Shown here: positions 42,328 to 55,022 of the stretch, piece after piece | Layout of the letters: each line of letters starts with the position of its first letter | Position numbering within the stretch: position 1 is the first letter of the stretch | Assembly: GCA_030848705.1 (NCBI GenBank) | Contig: CM061239.1 | Span: 85,666,363-85,730,362 of the forward strand | Reading direction: 5' to 3' | DNA from: Heracleum sosnowskyi | Lineage: Eukaryota > Streptophyta > Magnoliopsida > Apiales > Apiaceae | Length of the DNA stretch: 64,000 bases | Notes under the pieces: model-generated | What the model was told of the DNA's origin: nothing | Database searches by the model: none | What the model saw: the letters and a program-made list of their open reading frames with translations, nothing else | Made by a program: the position numbers and the translations under genes

Positions 42328-42931
42328 CGTGTCAGGAGGACCCTTCGCCCTCGGGCTTTTAGGAGGGAGGTGACCCATATTGAGTGCCGGGCATGAGTGA
42401 GGATTAGGACCTTGCAGACAGATGAGGGTGGCAGAGTGTCCCGGCATGATGCTGAGGAGATCTTCCGTCTCGCGATGATCAGGGTGAGGGCCTTGACCCG
42501 CGCTCGTGGCTGATTCCAGATTCAGTGATATGGTAGTCTAACCTACTAGTCTTGCCCGGCCATGGTAGGGTGCCGACTTTTGGAGGGTTTGTTTTGTTGT
42601 ATATAGTTCCCATAGGCAGACTAGATGGATAGACTTTGTATTTCACTTTTATGCTAGTTGTTGTTATCAGGCAGTTGTACTCTAAAACTATGACGTTGGT
42701 TCAGATGTTGTGTTTTGGCAGCCTTATGTATATATGGGTTTTCGTTTCAGTTGCACCAGTTTTAGTGACATGGTCACCAATGTGGATGATTTTATCTGTG
42801 CGTATTTTCGATTAAATTGCCATATATATAGAACTGGGGATCCTAAATCCCAAATATATTATCATGGTGTAAGGAGAAATCCTACAAAGCAGGTGTGTAA
42901 ATTTAATGTGATTTTCTGAAATTTCAGTAAG

Positions 42932-45900
42932 ATGCCTCCGCGGAGAATTGCGACCAGGGCTAATCCCCGTGAGTCTACCGACCAAGAGAGTCACAATCAA
43001 CATGGTGAAAACCCTGAGTATGATGAAGAAAATGAGGAAGACTATAATGAGCAGGAAGACTCCCAGTATGGGGAAAGAGATGAAACCTTCTACACCGCGG
43101 AGTTTGAGGATGAAAGAGAAGAAACTGAGGTTGAGCAAGAGAGGGAAGATCGGAATAGAGACCCTATGGGTCAATTCATGGATTTACTTAGACAAAATTT
43201 GGTTCGACAACCCCAACCACCTCAAGGGGACAACAGTAATGTGGCCAACTCTTTTAGGGCCTTTAAATCATTGAAGCCTCCTGAGTTCACCGGATCAGCC
43301 GACCCAGTAGAGGCGAGGGCATGGATTAAGGAGATGGAAAAGTCATTTGAGATTCTGAGTATTGAGGAGGCACAAAAGACTGTTTTTGCATCATATATGT
43401 TAAAGGGAGAGGCCAACTACTGGTGGGAGGCCAAGAGAAATATGGAAACAGGTGCTGTGGTAGTTTGGGAAAGGTTTAAGCAGTTATTTCTGGAAAAGTA
43501 TTTTCCGAGGTTCATGAAAACTCAGATGTAGCTCAAGTTCTTGGAGCTAAAGCAAAATAATCTATCAGTAGCGGAGTATGAAGCGAAGTTTACCGAACTG
43601 TCTAGGTTCGTGCCCGAGTTCGTGGACACGGATGAAAAGAGAGCTAGTAGGTTTCAGCAAGGGTTGAGGCCAGGGATCCAGAATCGGGTGGCTATTCTAG
43701 AAATTACAGATTATGCCACCCTAGTGCAGAAAGCCTCAATCGCAGAAGCAGGCATCGATCAAGTCCAGAAAGAAAGGGGTGGGAGAAAGAGGAAGCATGT
43801 GAGTATGGGAGGGGGTTCGGTAGGAGGCAACCCTTCCAACAAGTTCAGTCGCAGAGCGGTTTCCCTACCCAATAGAAATGAAGGCTCCAAGCCAACCCCG
43901 AGCACCAGCATAAACCAGAGTAATAAGCAGTCGGGAGCACCTCGGTCCCAATCCTTTCAGCCATCCTTTCCGATATGTGCCACTTGTGGGAAGAGGCATC
44001 CAGGTGTATGTAAAAGGGGTCTGACAACTTGTTATAAGTGTGGACGGCCAGGCCATTATGCTAGTTCTTGTACCAGGGATTCCCTTAATGACAGCAAGAG
44101 TCCTACGTGTTATAACTGTGGTCAGCAGGGACATATATCGAGAAATTGTCCAAAGAGCAAGCTAGCAGCATCGGGGGCCAGCAAAGCTGCCTCCAACAAG
44201 CCACCAACGGCCAGAACTTTTAACATGACAGTACATGATGCAGTAAGGGATGCCAATGTGATAGCAGGTACTCTTTCCCTCAATTCAGTCAGTGCAAATG
44301 TTTTATTTGACTCTGGAGTGACTAAATCCTTTATATCAAAGGACTTTGCTTATAAACTAGGACTTAAAGTTCAACCCCTGAGAGGTACCTTACAAGTAGA
44401 AATAGCCAATCATGAGATAGTTCCCGTTAATCAGATTCATCCCGGATGTGAGTTAAAGATAGGAGATCAATCGTTTTCTGTGGATTTGATTCCTTTCAAG
44501 TTAGGGGAGTTTGATGTCATTTTAGGAATGGATTGGTTGTCCCGCAATAATGCTCTAATAGATTGTAAAGGGAAGAAGATTAGATTGAGTACCACAGGAA
44601 AGAAGGATATAGTTTTTAAAGGGATAAGACAGACGCAAAAATTCTTAACCATGGCCCAAACTAAGAGATTGTTGCGAAAAGGAAACGAAGCCTACTTAGC
44701 TTACGTGGTGGACACCCAAAAAGAGGTGCCCAATCTGCAAGATATCCCCGTAGTCAACGAATTCGAGGATGTGTTTCCCCAAGACCTTCCAGGGTTACCA
44801 CCCGACAGAGAAATTGAGTTTGCAATCGAGCTAGCCCCAGGGGCAGCACCAGTGTCCAAAGCCCCGTACAGATTAGCCCCAGTAGAGATGAAGGAGCTGG
44901 CTACCCAGTTGCAAGAGCTGTTAGAGAAAGGTTTTATAAGACCTAGTGTGTCGCCTTGGGGCGCACCAGTGTTGTTTGTTAAAAAGAAAGATGGGAGCAT
45001 GAGATTATGCATTGACTATCGCGAATTAAACAAGTTAACCATAAAGAACAAGTATCCTTTACCAAGAATCGATGATTTGTTTGATCAGCTAAGAGGTGCT
45101 GTGTACTTTTCTAAGATTGACTTGAGAACTGGATATCACCAGTTGAAGATTAAACCTGAGGATATTCCTAAGACTGCATTCCGTACCCGTTATGGACATT
45201 ACGAGTTCTTGGTGATATCATTTGGATTAACCAACGCCCCCGCAGCCTTTATGGACTTGATGAATAGAGTGTTCAAGAAATATTTGGACAAATTCGTCAT
45301 AGTTTTCATTGATGACATTCTTATCTATTCTAAGACAGAAGCGGAACACGCCGAGCATCTGAGGATAGCCCTAGGAATTCTCAGGAAAGAGCGGTTGTAC
45401 GCCAAGTTTTCGAAGTGTGAATTCTGGAAGGAGGAGGTGCAATTTTTAGGGCATGTGATTAATAAAGAAGGAGTGTTGGTTGACCCCTCCAAGATAGAAG
45501 CAGTTTTGAATTGGGAGCGTCCAACCACTCCAACAGAGGTAAGGAGCTTTATTGGACTGGCCGGGTATTACCGGAGATTTGTGCAAGATTTTGCAAAGAT
45601 AGCAGCCCTGTTAACACGACTTACCCGCAAGACGGAGAAGTTTGAATGGACAGATAAATGTGAAAAAAGCTTTCAAGAGCTGAAGAGAAGGTTGGTGACG
45701 GCCCCCGTGTTGGCGTTGCCTGATGGAAAAGGGAATTTCGTAATTTACAGTGACGCTTCGCATAAAGGATTAGGATGTGTGCTTATGCAGCATGATAAAG
45801 TAATCGCGTATGCGTCAAGGCAGCTAAAGGACTACGAGATTCGATACCCAACTCACGATCTAGAATTGGCGGCGATAGTTTTCGCTTTAAAGATTTGGAG

Positions 45901-47628
45901 ACACTATTTGTATGGGGAAAAATGTGAAATCTATACGGATCATAAGAGCCTTAAGTACATCTTTACCCAAAAAGAGCTTAACATGCGTCAGAGAAGATGG
46001 CTAGAACTGATTAAGGATTACGATTGTGAAATTCGTTATCACCCGGGTAAAGCCAATGTGGTGGCTGACACCCTTAGCAGAAAGGAGAGGCTTAAGATGA
46101 TGACTTTAGAGGAAGCCCTGATAAGAGATATGGAGAAGTTGGAAATTGAGATCAAAGTTCCAGGAGATAGCCAAGAGAAGTTGATGGAGATTCAGGTCCA
46201 ATCCCCATTATTAGAAAAGATCAAGTTGTGCCAAGAGCGAATGCTCCAAGATGAAAGAGAATCCCTGACAGGGGAAGAGTTGAGGACTGAGAAAGACAAC
46301 CAGGGCTTAATGAGATATACTTACAGAATTTGGATTCCTAACGTCCCAGAGCTGAAAGATGAGATTCTGCATGGGGCTCACAATAGCAGATATTCAATTC
46401 ACCCAGGGGGAAATAAGATGTATCAAGATTTGAAAGAGTATTACTGGTGGCCTAACATGAAAAGAGACGTGGCGGAATGGGTAGGCAAATGCCTGTCCTG
46501 TCAAAGAGTAAAAGCTGAACACTAAAGGCCCAGTGGACTTCTACAACCTCTGGAAATTCCCGAATGGAAATGGGATCATATAGCAATGGACTTTGTCGTA
46601 GGCCTACCAAGGACCAAGGCCAATCATGACGCCATATGGGTGATAATAGACCGACTAACGAAGTCAGCCCACTTTCTACCAATTAACGAAAGATTCACTG
46701 TAGATAAATTAGTGGATATTTATATGAAAGAGATTGTGGCCCGGCATGGAGTCCCGGTGACCATCGTATCGGATCGAGATCCCAGATTTAATTCGAGATT
46801 TTGGAAGAGTTTTCAGGAATGTGCCGGAACCAAACTGAATATGAGTACTGCCTATCACCCTCAGACAGATGGGCAAAGTGAAAGGACCATCCAAACACTA
46901 GAGGATATGCTGAGGTTCTGTGCCCTAGATCTTAAGGGAAGTTGGGATGATCACTTGCCATTGGTTGAGTTCTCTTATAATAATAGTTTTCATGCGAGCA
47001 TTGGAATGCCGCCTTATGAGGCCCTTTACGGAAGAAGGTGCAGATCTCCCTTATATTGGGATGAAGTTGGTGAGCGTAAGTTGCTAGGGCCTGAAATGGT
47101 TCAAAGGACAAAGGACATAGTGGATTTAATTCGAGGACGGCTAGTAGCAGCCCAAGATAGACAGAAAAAGTATGCAGATTTGGCTCGGAAGGGCAAAGAG
47201 TATGAAGTAGGAGACCTAGTGTTCTTGAAAGTGTCTCCTTGGAAAGACTGATGAGATTTGGAAAGAAAGGAAAGTTGAGCACTAGATACATTGGGCCATT
47301 TGAGGTTTTGAGACGTATTGGAAAGCTAGCATATGAACTGGCACTACCCCCATATTTGCAACAAGTCCACAATGTGTTTCACGTTTCGATGCTAAGGCCC
47401 TACAAGTCGGATGCTAAGCATATAGTGGAATACGAGCATGTAGACATACAACCAGACTTGACCTATGTGGAGCAGCCAATGGAAATTATAGATCGAAAGG
47501 AACAAGTGCTCCGAAACAAGGTCATCAAACTAGTCAGAGTAGTATGGAGAAATCATAATGTGGAAGAATCGACTTGGGAGCTAGAGAGCGAGATGCTAGA
47601 AAGATATCCCCATTTATTTTCAGAGTGA
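42932..47628 (+). pseudogene. gag-pol: Gypsy2 gag-pol with chromodomain, three disabling lesions
   Basis: The start MPPRRIATRANP leads into a retrotransposon gag domain. Two zinc knuckles follow (CYKCGRPGHYASSC, CYNCGQQGHISRNC; 44030-44160), then protease (LFDSGVTKSFIS; the usual DSGA is DSGV), RT (VFIDDILIYS near 45305), RNase H (VIYSDASHKGLG; VADTLSRK where VADALSRK is usual), integrase zinc region and DDE core (46586-46905), and a chromodomain-like tail (VRVVWRNHNVEESTWE). Lesions: in-frame TAG at 43529-43531 in gag; TAA at 46523-46525 inside integrase; and a one-base loss near 47245 after SPWK, with the frame resuming as LMRFGKKGKL. It cannot make a full polyprotein. Confidence 0.93.
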
Positions 47629-47661
47629 TTCCGGGACGGAATCCTTTTAAGGAGGGGAGAC

Positions 47662-48863
47662 TGTAAGACCCCAGATTTTGGGTAGAATTAAAACTTTTAT
47701 TGTATGATGATGTATATATATATATGTGGATGGTGGTAATGGTTTTTGGAGAATTAAGTATGAAATGAATATGGATTTCAGTTTTCAAACATTTTGAGAA
47801 TAATAAGAATGGACGGAACGCATAAATAAGAACAATCAATCTGGAAGATAAGAATACAATACTCCAAGGAAGAGAAGTATTTTTATGTCATCCAAATCAA
47901 TATCTGGAATACATCCGACAACTCCGTAAACAAGATAGCGTACGCCCGAGAAAGCACTAGAACGTTTTCTAAGTGCAAAGAGTAAAGAGAAAATGAACCA
48001 GGAATATTGGAACGGATTTTGATCCAAAGGATTATAGAAAAACCACTGATGAATAGTAACTCTTCATTTAAAAGTTTTTCAGACCACCCTATATGCGGGA
48101 CGATATAATAAACTTTCAAAGTCGCATTAGTGATCTACGATGGAAATAAAAGAATGCAGAAGCTGTCAGAATCGGAAAAATAGCATTTTTCGTTTTCTCC
48201 GAAATTTCACCAAAAACGGACTAAATAATTATTATTTGAGGATATTTAAGGATTTAAATTATTAATTCTATGGATGTGGATTAATAAAAGATTTAGAAAT
48301 ATTAAGAACGTTTACGGGATTAAATTTAGACATGGAAGTAACATGTAACAAGATTGGTTCGAGGGATGCGACATTTGGATCATCCGTGTGAAAGGAAACG
48401 AACCGATAAAGCCACTTTACCAAGAACCAATGCATGTCCGCCAAGTGTTGCAAGAAGAGACAATCAAAGCTATGACTCATCAAAGTTGACCATTTAAAAC
48501 ATTAAAAGTAATTAAAACAAAACAAAGAAAAGAAATCAAAAGAAAAGAAAACACCACCACCATTTCCATTGGAAACTTTCGGCCAAGAAGAAGGAGAAAG
48601 AGAAGTGGAGATTTCCTCCACCATTAATTGCAATCTAGAGCTTAAAACAAAGCTAGTAAGTAGTACAAGGTAAGCCATGAATCTTGTAGCCATCCTTTTT
48701 GTATTTCATGTTCAAATAAGTGAAAGAAGATGATGATGAATAGTAACCAAGTTTTTGTTTGATTTTGATTTTGAATCTATGGCTTCTAAAGGTTATATCA
48801 AGCAAGAATCCAAGTTTATATAAGTGTATTGGAAGTAAACAAGCTTGGAGGAGGTATGAACTT
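47662..48863 (+). repeat. Gypsy2 3' LTR, left segment
   Basis: Repeats 37429-38628 with one extra TA in the TATATA tract. Ends at the Copia2 target site AACTT (48859-48863). The purine tract AAGGAGGGGAGAC precedes it at 47649-47661. Confidence 0.94.
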
Positions 48864-49856
48864 TGTTAATCCCAAATGACCTAACAGAATTGTAGAAGGG
48901 GGGGGTTGAATACAATTTTGATATTTCTTTAACTTGAAACTACTTTATAAAATTAAACTGAACTGAATAAATAAAAACACAAGATATAAATAATTCAGTT
49001 GGATTGTTTGATGATCCAACTGAAGTGTTTTTATTGCGGAAATAATCTGTGATACAAATGTACACAGCTGCTCAGTTACAAGGTTGTAGAGAAGAAAAAT
49101 GCTCTCAAAGATAGCTAATACAAACTCTTTGTTTTTCTTCACACAAATAAAGTAACTGCTACACTTGGTTATATAAACCCAAGTTTACAACCCTATTTTT
49201 GGCTACACTAATAGTACAATGAGTAACCGCCAATAGTTTGCTTTTCATCCCTTTGTCCAGTGGTCCTTGGAGATCCTTGCTTTTGACTTCATGCTTATTA
49301 TGATCACTTCCAAGAGCCCAATTGGAAACTGGGATGTTTCCTTATTCCCCATGTCCATTTTAATGGTTTCCAATGCAAAGTACACTTCCACATCTCCTTT
49401 TTGATCTGTCAGGAACCTGTCACTATCACTTTGTCAATTGTATAGAAAAGCAATAATGATTCGTTGATGGCATAGAGATGTGTTTCGTTGATAGCTTTAT
49501 TCTTTGTTTCGTTGATGAGCTTCCTTGTTTCGTTGATAGAGTAATCTTCATTCCGTTGACATGTCTTCACTTAGGCAAAATTACAAGGCACTAAATATTT
49601 ACAATTAACCAACCTATTTTGCCTATCTAACCATTTAGTCAACATGACTTAGAAAACCTATCTAGTACTCAACAAACTGCATATCAAACTATGAAGTAAT
49701 GTACAGTGCAATTGCTACATCACTCATTTCGTTGATGAGCTTCCTGTCAACGAAACACTGCAAAGCATGCTATTTCGTTGACAGTTACAAAATAACTTAA
49801 TACAAAATCTACTAAGTGTTTTTATAATTATCATCAAGAACAACATATTCCTAACA
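48864..49856 (-). repeat. Copia2 3' LTR (993 bp)
   Basis: TGTTAATCCC ... CCTAACA. A run of eight G precedes TTGAATACAAT near 48898-48916. A minus-strand TATA box lies near 49169-49177. TCAACGAAA words occur at 49483, 49507, 49528, 49727, 49747 and 49773, with variants at 49461 and 49551. The purine tract AATTGGGGGAGAT (minus strand) abuts at 49857-49869. Confidence 0.96.
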
Positions 49857-50043
49857 ATCTCCCCCAATTTATGACTGATAGAATAACAGCCATAAATCAA
49901 GAGCCTTGATGATAACAAAAACACTCAGGCATATTACACATGATAAAAGTAAAAGTTGTATTGAGCTTCATAAAGTTTTTAGAAATAATGCAAGACTTAC
50001 AAAACTAATGCCCAAATGTGCTCCTCCAGACTGAGCAAATAAT

Positions 50044-53000
50044 TCATCTTTGTCTTCTTTGGGGCATAGTCTTCTTCCCTCTCCTAGAGTTGTTCTCCTC
50101 AATCTGGACCTGTAGCCTTCTGTAAAAGATCTTCTCTTCTTCATCTTGATCACCAAGCTTGGATTGCATAAACCTTAGAGTTTGATTAGATGCCTTGTCC
50201 AGCTGGTCTTCCATCCTGAAGAACCTTCTGCAGTTGTCCTTGTCCTTGAATTCCATCATCCAGAAAGGTTGAAGATGGATCTTCTTTCCTGTTGAGGGCA
50301 CTCTTAGCATCCTGGGAAGAGCCTCAGGCTTGTTCCAGCTAGCCTTTATTTGACATATTCTGGAGACCACCTCAGACTTGGCTGTTTTGGTGAAGCCAAA
50401 GTCTTTCTTCAAGCATCTAAACACTGTGAGTAGTGTTTGGTAGTCTTCTCCTAGAATTCTGTAGAGAGGCCAAATTTGTTCTCTACCACCCTTGTATGTG
50501 AAAACCAATCTTTCAGGTAGCTTCTGAGAAGCTGCAATGCCCCTTACTTCCACCAGGTTGTCTAAATCAAGATGCAAGCTGGATTCTTCCCTGATGTCAG
50601 CAATGTACATGCAGTCCTCTGGATTTGAAGGGGGTTTTTGAGGTTGTGGCTTTCTCACAAATACTGGCTTTGTCTTGACAGCCCTTTGCTTCAATTTCTT
50701 CTTTGGATCCATCTCAAAAAGGAATTTAGGAAAGTTAGCCTCATCAAACTCAATTGGCTCTTCCTTTGGCTCAATTGGCTGATCATGATAATTAACAAGA
50801 TGTTTGGGATCACAGGCTAACTTTAAAGATGGATCAGGAATTGTTGGAGGTACAGAAGAGTCTGATGCAATACTCTGAGAGTCATCATTTTCAAAGGTTA
50901 TGTTTCTTCTAGCCCTTGCCTTTGGTTGCCTTGTACTCTTCTTTTCACTCCTTTCCTTTTGGGCTTTTTCTTCTTGCTGTCTTTCTTCTTCATCTAGAGC
51001 TTGAGCTACTGCAAGAGCTTGCATGGCTGCTCTTTCTGATTCCTCAGCCTTGGCTTCAGCAAAGTTTGGATGACCAGCCCAAACACAGATTTGTTGTCCA
51101 TTCCTGTAGACAATTGCCCTTTGCTTCCTTATCTCATGATTATTACTTTCCTTGCTTTTTGTGATGAGAAGTCCAAGTAGTTTGAGCTCATCTGGATAAG
51201 GTGCAGGATAGAAAGTCCTTGCTATGTTTTTGCCTTTTGGTTTAGCAGGAGACTTGGGAGATAAGCTTCTTTGTAATGTAGCTTCTTCCACATCCCTAAT
51301 GCATGAAGTTTGTCCTTTCTCCTTTCTTGGTCCTTGAATGACTCCATGTAGAAGGGGCTCTATAGCATAAGAGCTCTTGAACTGTGGCTCCACTTGTGCA
51401 GTCACCATTGCATTTGTTGATGGCTGATCTGTCTTTGAAGATTCAGTAATTTTCTTGAACCTTGCTTCTATGTTGGACCAATGATCTTTGATCTGTGCTG
51501 CAAGTTGTATCCTCATAGAAGCTTCCTGGATCAAGTCAATGCCATCCTTATTCTTCTTTCCAAACTCCCCCATTGCTAGTGGCTCCTGTGGCAATGTGAT
51601 GGTTGGGACCAGCACCTTTGTGATTTGAATGGTTAGCTCCTGAGATTTCTCCCCCTTTTTGTTATCATCAAGAGAGACAACTGGGAGTCCTTGAGCTGCC
51701 ACTAGCTGGGCCAAAAGTTGAGTCTGCTTCTCCTGTTCCTTTTGCATTTGAGATAAAGTAGCTTCCACCTTGTCCACTCTAGAAGAGAGAGTCTTCAAGG
51801 AGGTAGCCACTTCAGGTTCCTTAGAGAGAAACCTGTTCATTTTGGACATAGTGAGAAGAGGGAGCTTTTCATCCATCATCCTGTAGTTAGCATCCCTGAA
51901 ATTGCTAATAGAGTCCTTGATTTCTGTAGCCTCAATCCTTGTCTGCATCATTTGTAGCCTTTGAATTTCCAGAGAATCCATGATGGCCTTGTAGAATTTC
52001 TTGTCTCTTGCATTTGCAGACTCATGAGCTAAGTAGGCTTCATTGTACTGCCTGGAGATAGCAGCATCTAGAGTGGCTCTACCATGCATACCTTGAGAAA
52101 GCCAGCCTGGTGTAGGAGGCACCACAGAAGTCCCAGTCTGTGAAGTGGTGGCCACCTGTAGATTATCACCATAGCTGTCCTCAGCATCAGAAAACTCAAA
52201 ATCTCCACTTGCTGCAGCTCCTGAAGGTAGATTGGTCAGGGCATCCTTTGCTCTTTGCATTGATGCAGTTGTATGAATTAGATTTAGTGACCTTTCTGCC
52301 TCCACATTGCCCTGCTGAGCCATAATTTGATAGGCTGGCACAGGATGAGTAAAGGTCTCAGGATCCAGGGAAATACTATCCAGAGTTTGTTGATAAACCT
52401 CTTGGAAAGTAGGTTCCCTTTCTCCCTCACTGACCTCCATTAACTCATTAGCAATGGCTGCTTCCATCCTTATTTCTCCTGTAGTCCCTTCTCTCTCTCC
52501 ACTCTGTTCTTGCATCATGGGCTCCCCATGGCTCACACCTCTCACACCCTCACCTTCACCTCCTAAGGTGGAACTCTCAATCTCTCCTTTTGCCTGGCTG
52601 GAAGAAATAGCCAGCCTCTCACTCACATTCTCTCCTTTTGCCTGGCTGCAAGCCAGCCTCTCAGTTTCACTCCCTCTCAGTCCTAGAAGTGTCTCAACTA
52701 CCACTAGATCATCTGCACTAGTTGTGGGAACAACTTGATTTTCAATTAAAGGTGCAGAGTGAACTATCAACGGAATGGTAGTTTGAACTGTCAACGGTAT
52801 GGATACCGTTGATGGAGAAACACTTGTCAACGAAATAGACTGTTTCGTTGATGAAGTCAAGAAAGCACTTTGAGAATGAGAAATTACAGTAGAGTCTGTG
52901 GTGATTGATTTTAAAGAATGGTCCACAGATCCCCTTGCAACTTCAGGAAAAATTGGTTGATGGCCCAACAAATCACTTAACAAGTGATGGCCACCAGCTT

Positions 53001-54477
53001 CAGAGTGGGGCTTCTCCAAGATTAGAGTTGGAGAATCAGGAATAGATGTATGGATCATGTCCACATCTAAAGATTGAGTTGGTGAATTTGATGGAGATAA
53101 TTCAAGATTGATGTTTAGAGAATGGGACTGTAACCCCAGAGTAATGATAGGGGTTACATCAAACTGAATTTGAGAAACTGGAAGTGTTGCTTCCAGTGAG
53201 TGTGCACCCTGTGTACCCTTGGACTTTTGCTTCACTCTCCTTTGGTATTGGGAAAAAGTAGACTTTGGGCTAGAAGTGTCCCTTACCCTTTTGGACTGTA
53301 CTCTAGGAGGAGAGCTTGTTTCAATAATCACATCCTTTTGGGAGGATGCAATTAGACTTGTGTTTAAATCCATTTTACTCATTGTGCCTTGTTGGGAAGA
53401 CACAATGGGGCTTGGCTGGTACACACTAACCTGTCCTTCCTTATCCTTGGGGTTTCTTTGATGTTCACCCCTTCCCTCACCTCTTACAACTCCAGACTCA
53501 CTCCCCTTAGGTTGTGTGGTAGTTTTTACAACAGGTGCCTTTTGAGAAGCACCTGAGGTTGGCTTGGAGGATTTCTTTGATTTAGGTTTTGTTGCTAGGG
53601 TAGGAGCCTGTTGGGTCACAGCTACAGACTCCATAGCAACATTGGAAGGTAAAACAGTAGAGGAGTTAGCTACACTAACAGGGATAGTAGTAGTTACCTC
53701 AATGATTGGCAGATACACCACTGGAACATCACCATTGTGGTTCAGCCTCAGTATGTCTGTCAATACTCTCTTTTCTTGCACAAAGCACTCAAACCTGGCA
53801 TTAGGGTTAGAGATAACTAATGGTGCTGGACTAACATGGTTAGCCAACATCATCAGAAACCTAGCATAATAGATATTTTTCTTCCTATTTGCTTTGTCAC
53901 CCAACTTAGCACCAATTTCATACATAAGTTGGGTGCTAAAGTTGTGATATCTATCATTTAGAAGCATGGTTAGGAGAATTAACATAGAGTTAGTTAATGC
54001 ATCAAAATTACTAATCTTTCCAGAAAAGACCTTAATGAATGCATCAGCTAAATAACTGTATTCCCTAACCAAACCTCTCCTAATTATTCTACCCAGATTA
54101 TCAGTAGGCAAAGAGTAGTTTATAGAATTTAACATGGTAGTTATTTCAGTGTTAGTAGGCAAAGCATCACAGTTATTATCAGGAATATGTAAACATGCTT
54201 GCAAAACATCAGAATTAACTATGTACTCATTACCTTGAAGAGTGAATTGTAGTGTGCAGTTTGTTCCACTATACTCACATGAGGTCCAAATCTCCTCGAT
54301 TATCTCATTGTAGAGTGGTGTAGAGTGAAACATTGCATAGCTCAACTTGCAATTCTTCATGAAATCCATCATTTTGAAGAACAGACTGTTCGGGTTTTCC
54401 TTGACAACAAAAGGGATGGAGTTGTTCTTCTCATAGATGAACCCTCCAGCAGACATTAGCTTGACTATGGGTGCCAT
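50044..54477 (-). CDS. Copia2 aORF: 1,477-aa protein, Transposase_32-like N-terminus
   Basis: A true ATG at 54477 (MAPIVKLMSAGGFIYEK) and one uninterrupted frame. Residues about 1-240 form an ordered domain (LSYAMFHSTPLYNEIIEEIW, REYSYLADAFIKVFSGKI, YYARFLMMLANHV) like the 'putative plant transposon protein' domain in Copia1 (KVFSTKSTG). A long S/T/P/Q-rich, probably disordered part follows, including basic patches (KPKSKKSSKP) and a block of TCAACGAAA words (52767-52853). A coiled coil is around 51700-51850, a charged E/K/R region around 50900-51050, and a compact C-terminal region ends NNSRRGKKTMPQRRQR. No signal peptide or membrane segment, so the old 'env-like' label is not supported. Position after pol is that of SIRE-type extra ORFs. 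Function unknown; nucleic-acid binding is an inference. Confidence 0.85.
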   Translation of the reverse strand: MAPIVKLMSAGGFIYEKNNSIPFVVKENPNSLFFKMMDFMKNCKLSYAMFHSTPLYNEIIEEIWTSCEYSGTNCTLQFTLQGNEYIVNSDVLQACLHIPDNNCDALPTNTEITTMLNSINYSLPTDNLGRIIRRGLVREYSYLADAFIKVFSGKISNFDALTNSMLILLTMLLNDRYHNFSTQLMYEIGAKLGDKANRKKNIYYARFLMMLANHVSPAPLVISNPNARFECFVQEKRVLTDILRLNHNGDVPVVYLPIIEVTTTIPVSVANSSTVLPSNVAMESVAVTQQAPTLATKPKSKKSSKPTSGASQKAPVVKTTTQPKGSESGVVRGEGRGEHQRNPKDKEGQVSVYQPSPIVSSQQGTMSKMDLNTSLIASSQKDVIIETSSPPRVQSKRVRDTSSPKSTFSQYQRRVKQKSKGTQGAHSLEATLPVSQIQFDVTPIITLGLQSHSLNINLELSPSNSPTQSLDVDMIHTSIPDSPTLILEKPHSEAGGHHLLSDLLGHQPIFPEVARGSVDHSLKSITTDSTVISHSQSAFLTSSTKQSISLTSVSPSTVSIPLTVQTTIPLIVHSAPLIENQVVPTTSADDLVVVETLLGLRGSETERLACSQAKGENVSERLAISSSQAKGEIESSTLGGEGEGVRGVSHGEPMMQEQSGEREGTTGEIRMEAAIANELMEVSEGEREPTFQEVYQQTLDSISLDPETFTHPVPAYQIMAQQGNVEAERSLNLIHTTASMQRAKDALTNLPSGAAASGDFEFSDAEDSYGDNLQVATTSQTGTSVVPPTPGWLSQGMHGRATLDAAISRQYNEAYLAHESANARDKKFYKAIMDSLEIQRLQMMQTRIEATEIKDSISNFRDANYRMMDEKLPLLTMSKMNRFLSKEPEVATSLKTLSSRVDKVEATLSQMQKEQEKQTQLLAQLVAAQGLPVVSLDDNKKGEKSQELTIQITKVLVPTITLPQEPLAMGEFGKKNKDGIDLIQEASMRIQLAAQIKDHWSNIEARFKKITESSKTDQPSTNAMVTAQVEPQFKSSYAIEPLLHGVIQGPRKEKGQTSCIRDVEEATLQRSLSPKSPAKPKGKNIARTFYPAPYPDELKLLGLLITKSKESNNHEIRKQRAIVYRNGQQICVWAGHPNFAEAKAEESERAAMQALAVAQALDEEERQQEEKAQKERSEKKSTRQPKARARRNITFENDDSQSIASDSSVPPTIPDPSLKLACDPKHLVNYHDQPIEPKEEPIEFDEANFPKFLFEMDPKKKLKQRAVKTKPVFVRKPQPQKPPSNPEDCMYIADIREESSLHLDLDNLVEVRGIAASQKLPERLVFTYKGGREQIWPLYRILGEDYQTLLTVFRCLKKDFGFTKTAKSEVVSRICQIKASWNKPEALPRMLRVPSTGKKIHLQPFWMMEFKDKDNCRRFFRMEDQLDKASNQTLRFMQSKLGDQDEEEKIFYRRLQVQIEENNSRRGKKTMPQRRQR

Positions 54478-55022
54478 TGTTGATTAAAGGAAAGCTTCGA
54501 ACTGAATTGATTGATAGAGAGAAGAAGAGAGAAAAAGCCTTTGAAATTTTTGAGAACAGGTAAAAAGAAATAATAAAACTAAAATTTCTTAAATACTCCC
54601 CCAAAAATTCTCAGAAAATGAATCCAATAATAAATGTAAATTACTGGATTGGCTTAAAAATATAACCGTTACTCTTAAAGTATTACCATGATTTATACTT
54701 ACAGGGGTGTATGCATAGATCGTGGTAAAAGACGTGTCACATTTCAACGGTTCAGATAAAAAGCGCTAAATCAACGAATCAGGATTGGGCGGTTAAAGTC
54801 CCGTCTTATTTCGTTGATAAAGCTGCGTTTCGTTGATATAAAAGAGCTATCAACGAAACACCCAGAAAACTGCTAAGACTGTCAACGAAATGGTGCATTC
54901 CGTTGGCATAGTAATTTTGACTTAGACAAAATTTTACCTTTTCCTGAGAAAATTTATTCACAGAAAAAAGAAACATAGCAAATTTCTGGCTGCATTATGA
55001 CTTGCAAATATCTCAAAAATAA
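54478..55022. other. Copia2 pol-aORF spacer rich in TCAACGAAA words
   Basis: Noncoding leader of the aORF. Exact words at 54809, 54828, 54850 and 54882, variants at 54743, 54771 and 54897, all within about 165 bp and on both strands. It may hold an internal promoter for the aORF. Nothing else seen. Confidence 0.75.

Noticed and set aside
50044..54477. Copia2 aORF as a retroviral-type envelope
   Set aside because: No signal peptide or transmembrane stretch was seen, and the N-terminal domain resembles a plant transposon-associated domain, so the env-like label is not supported.
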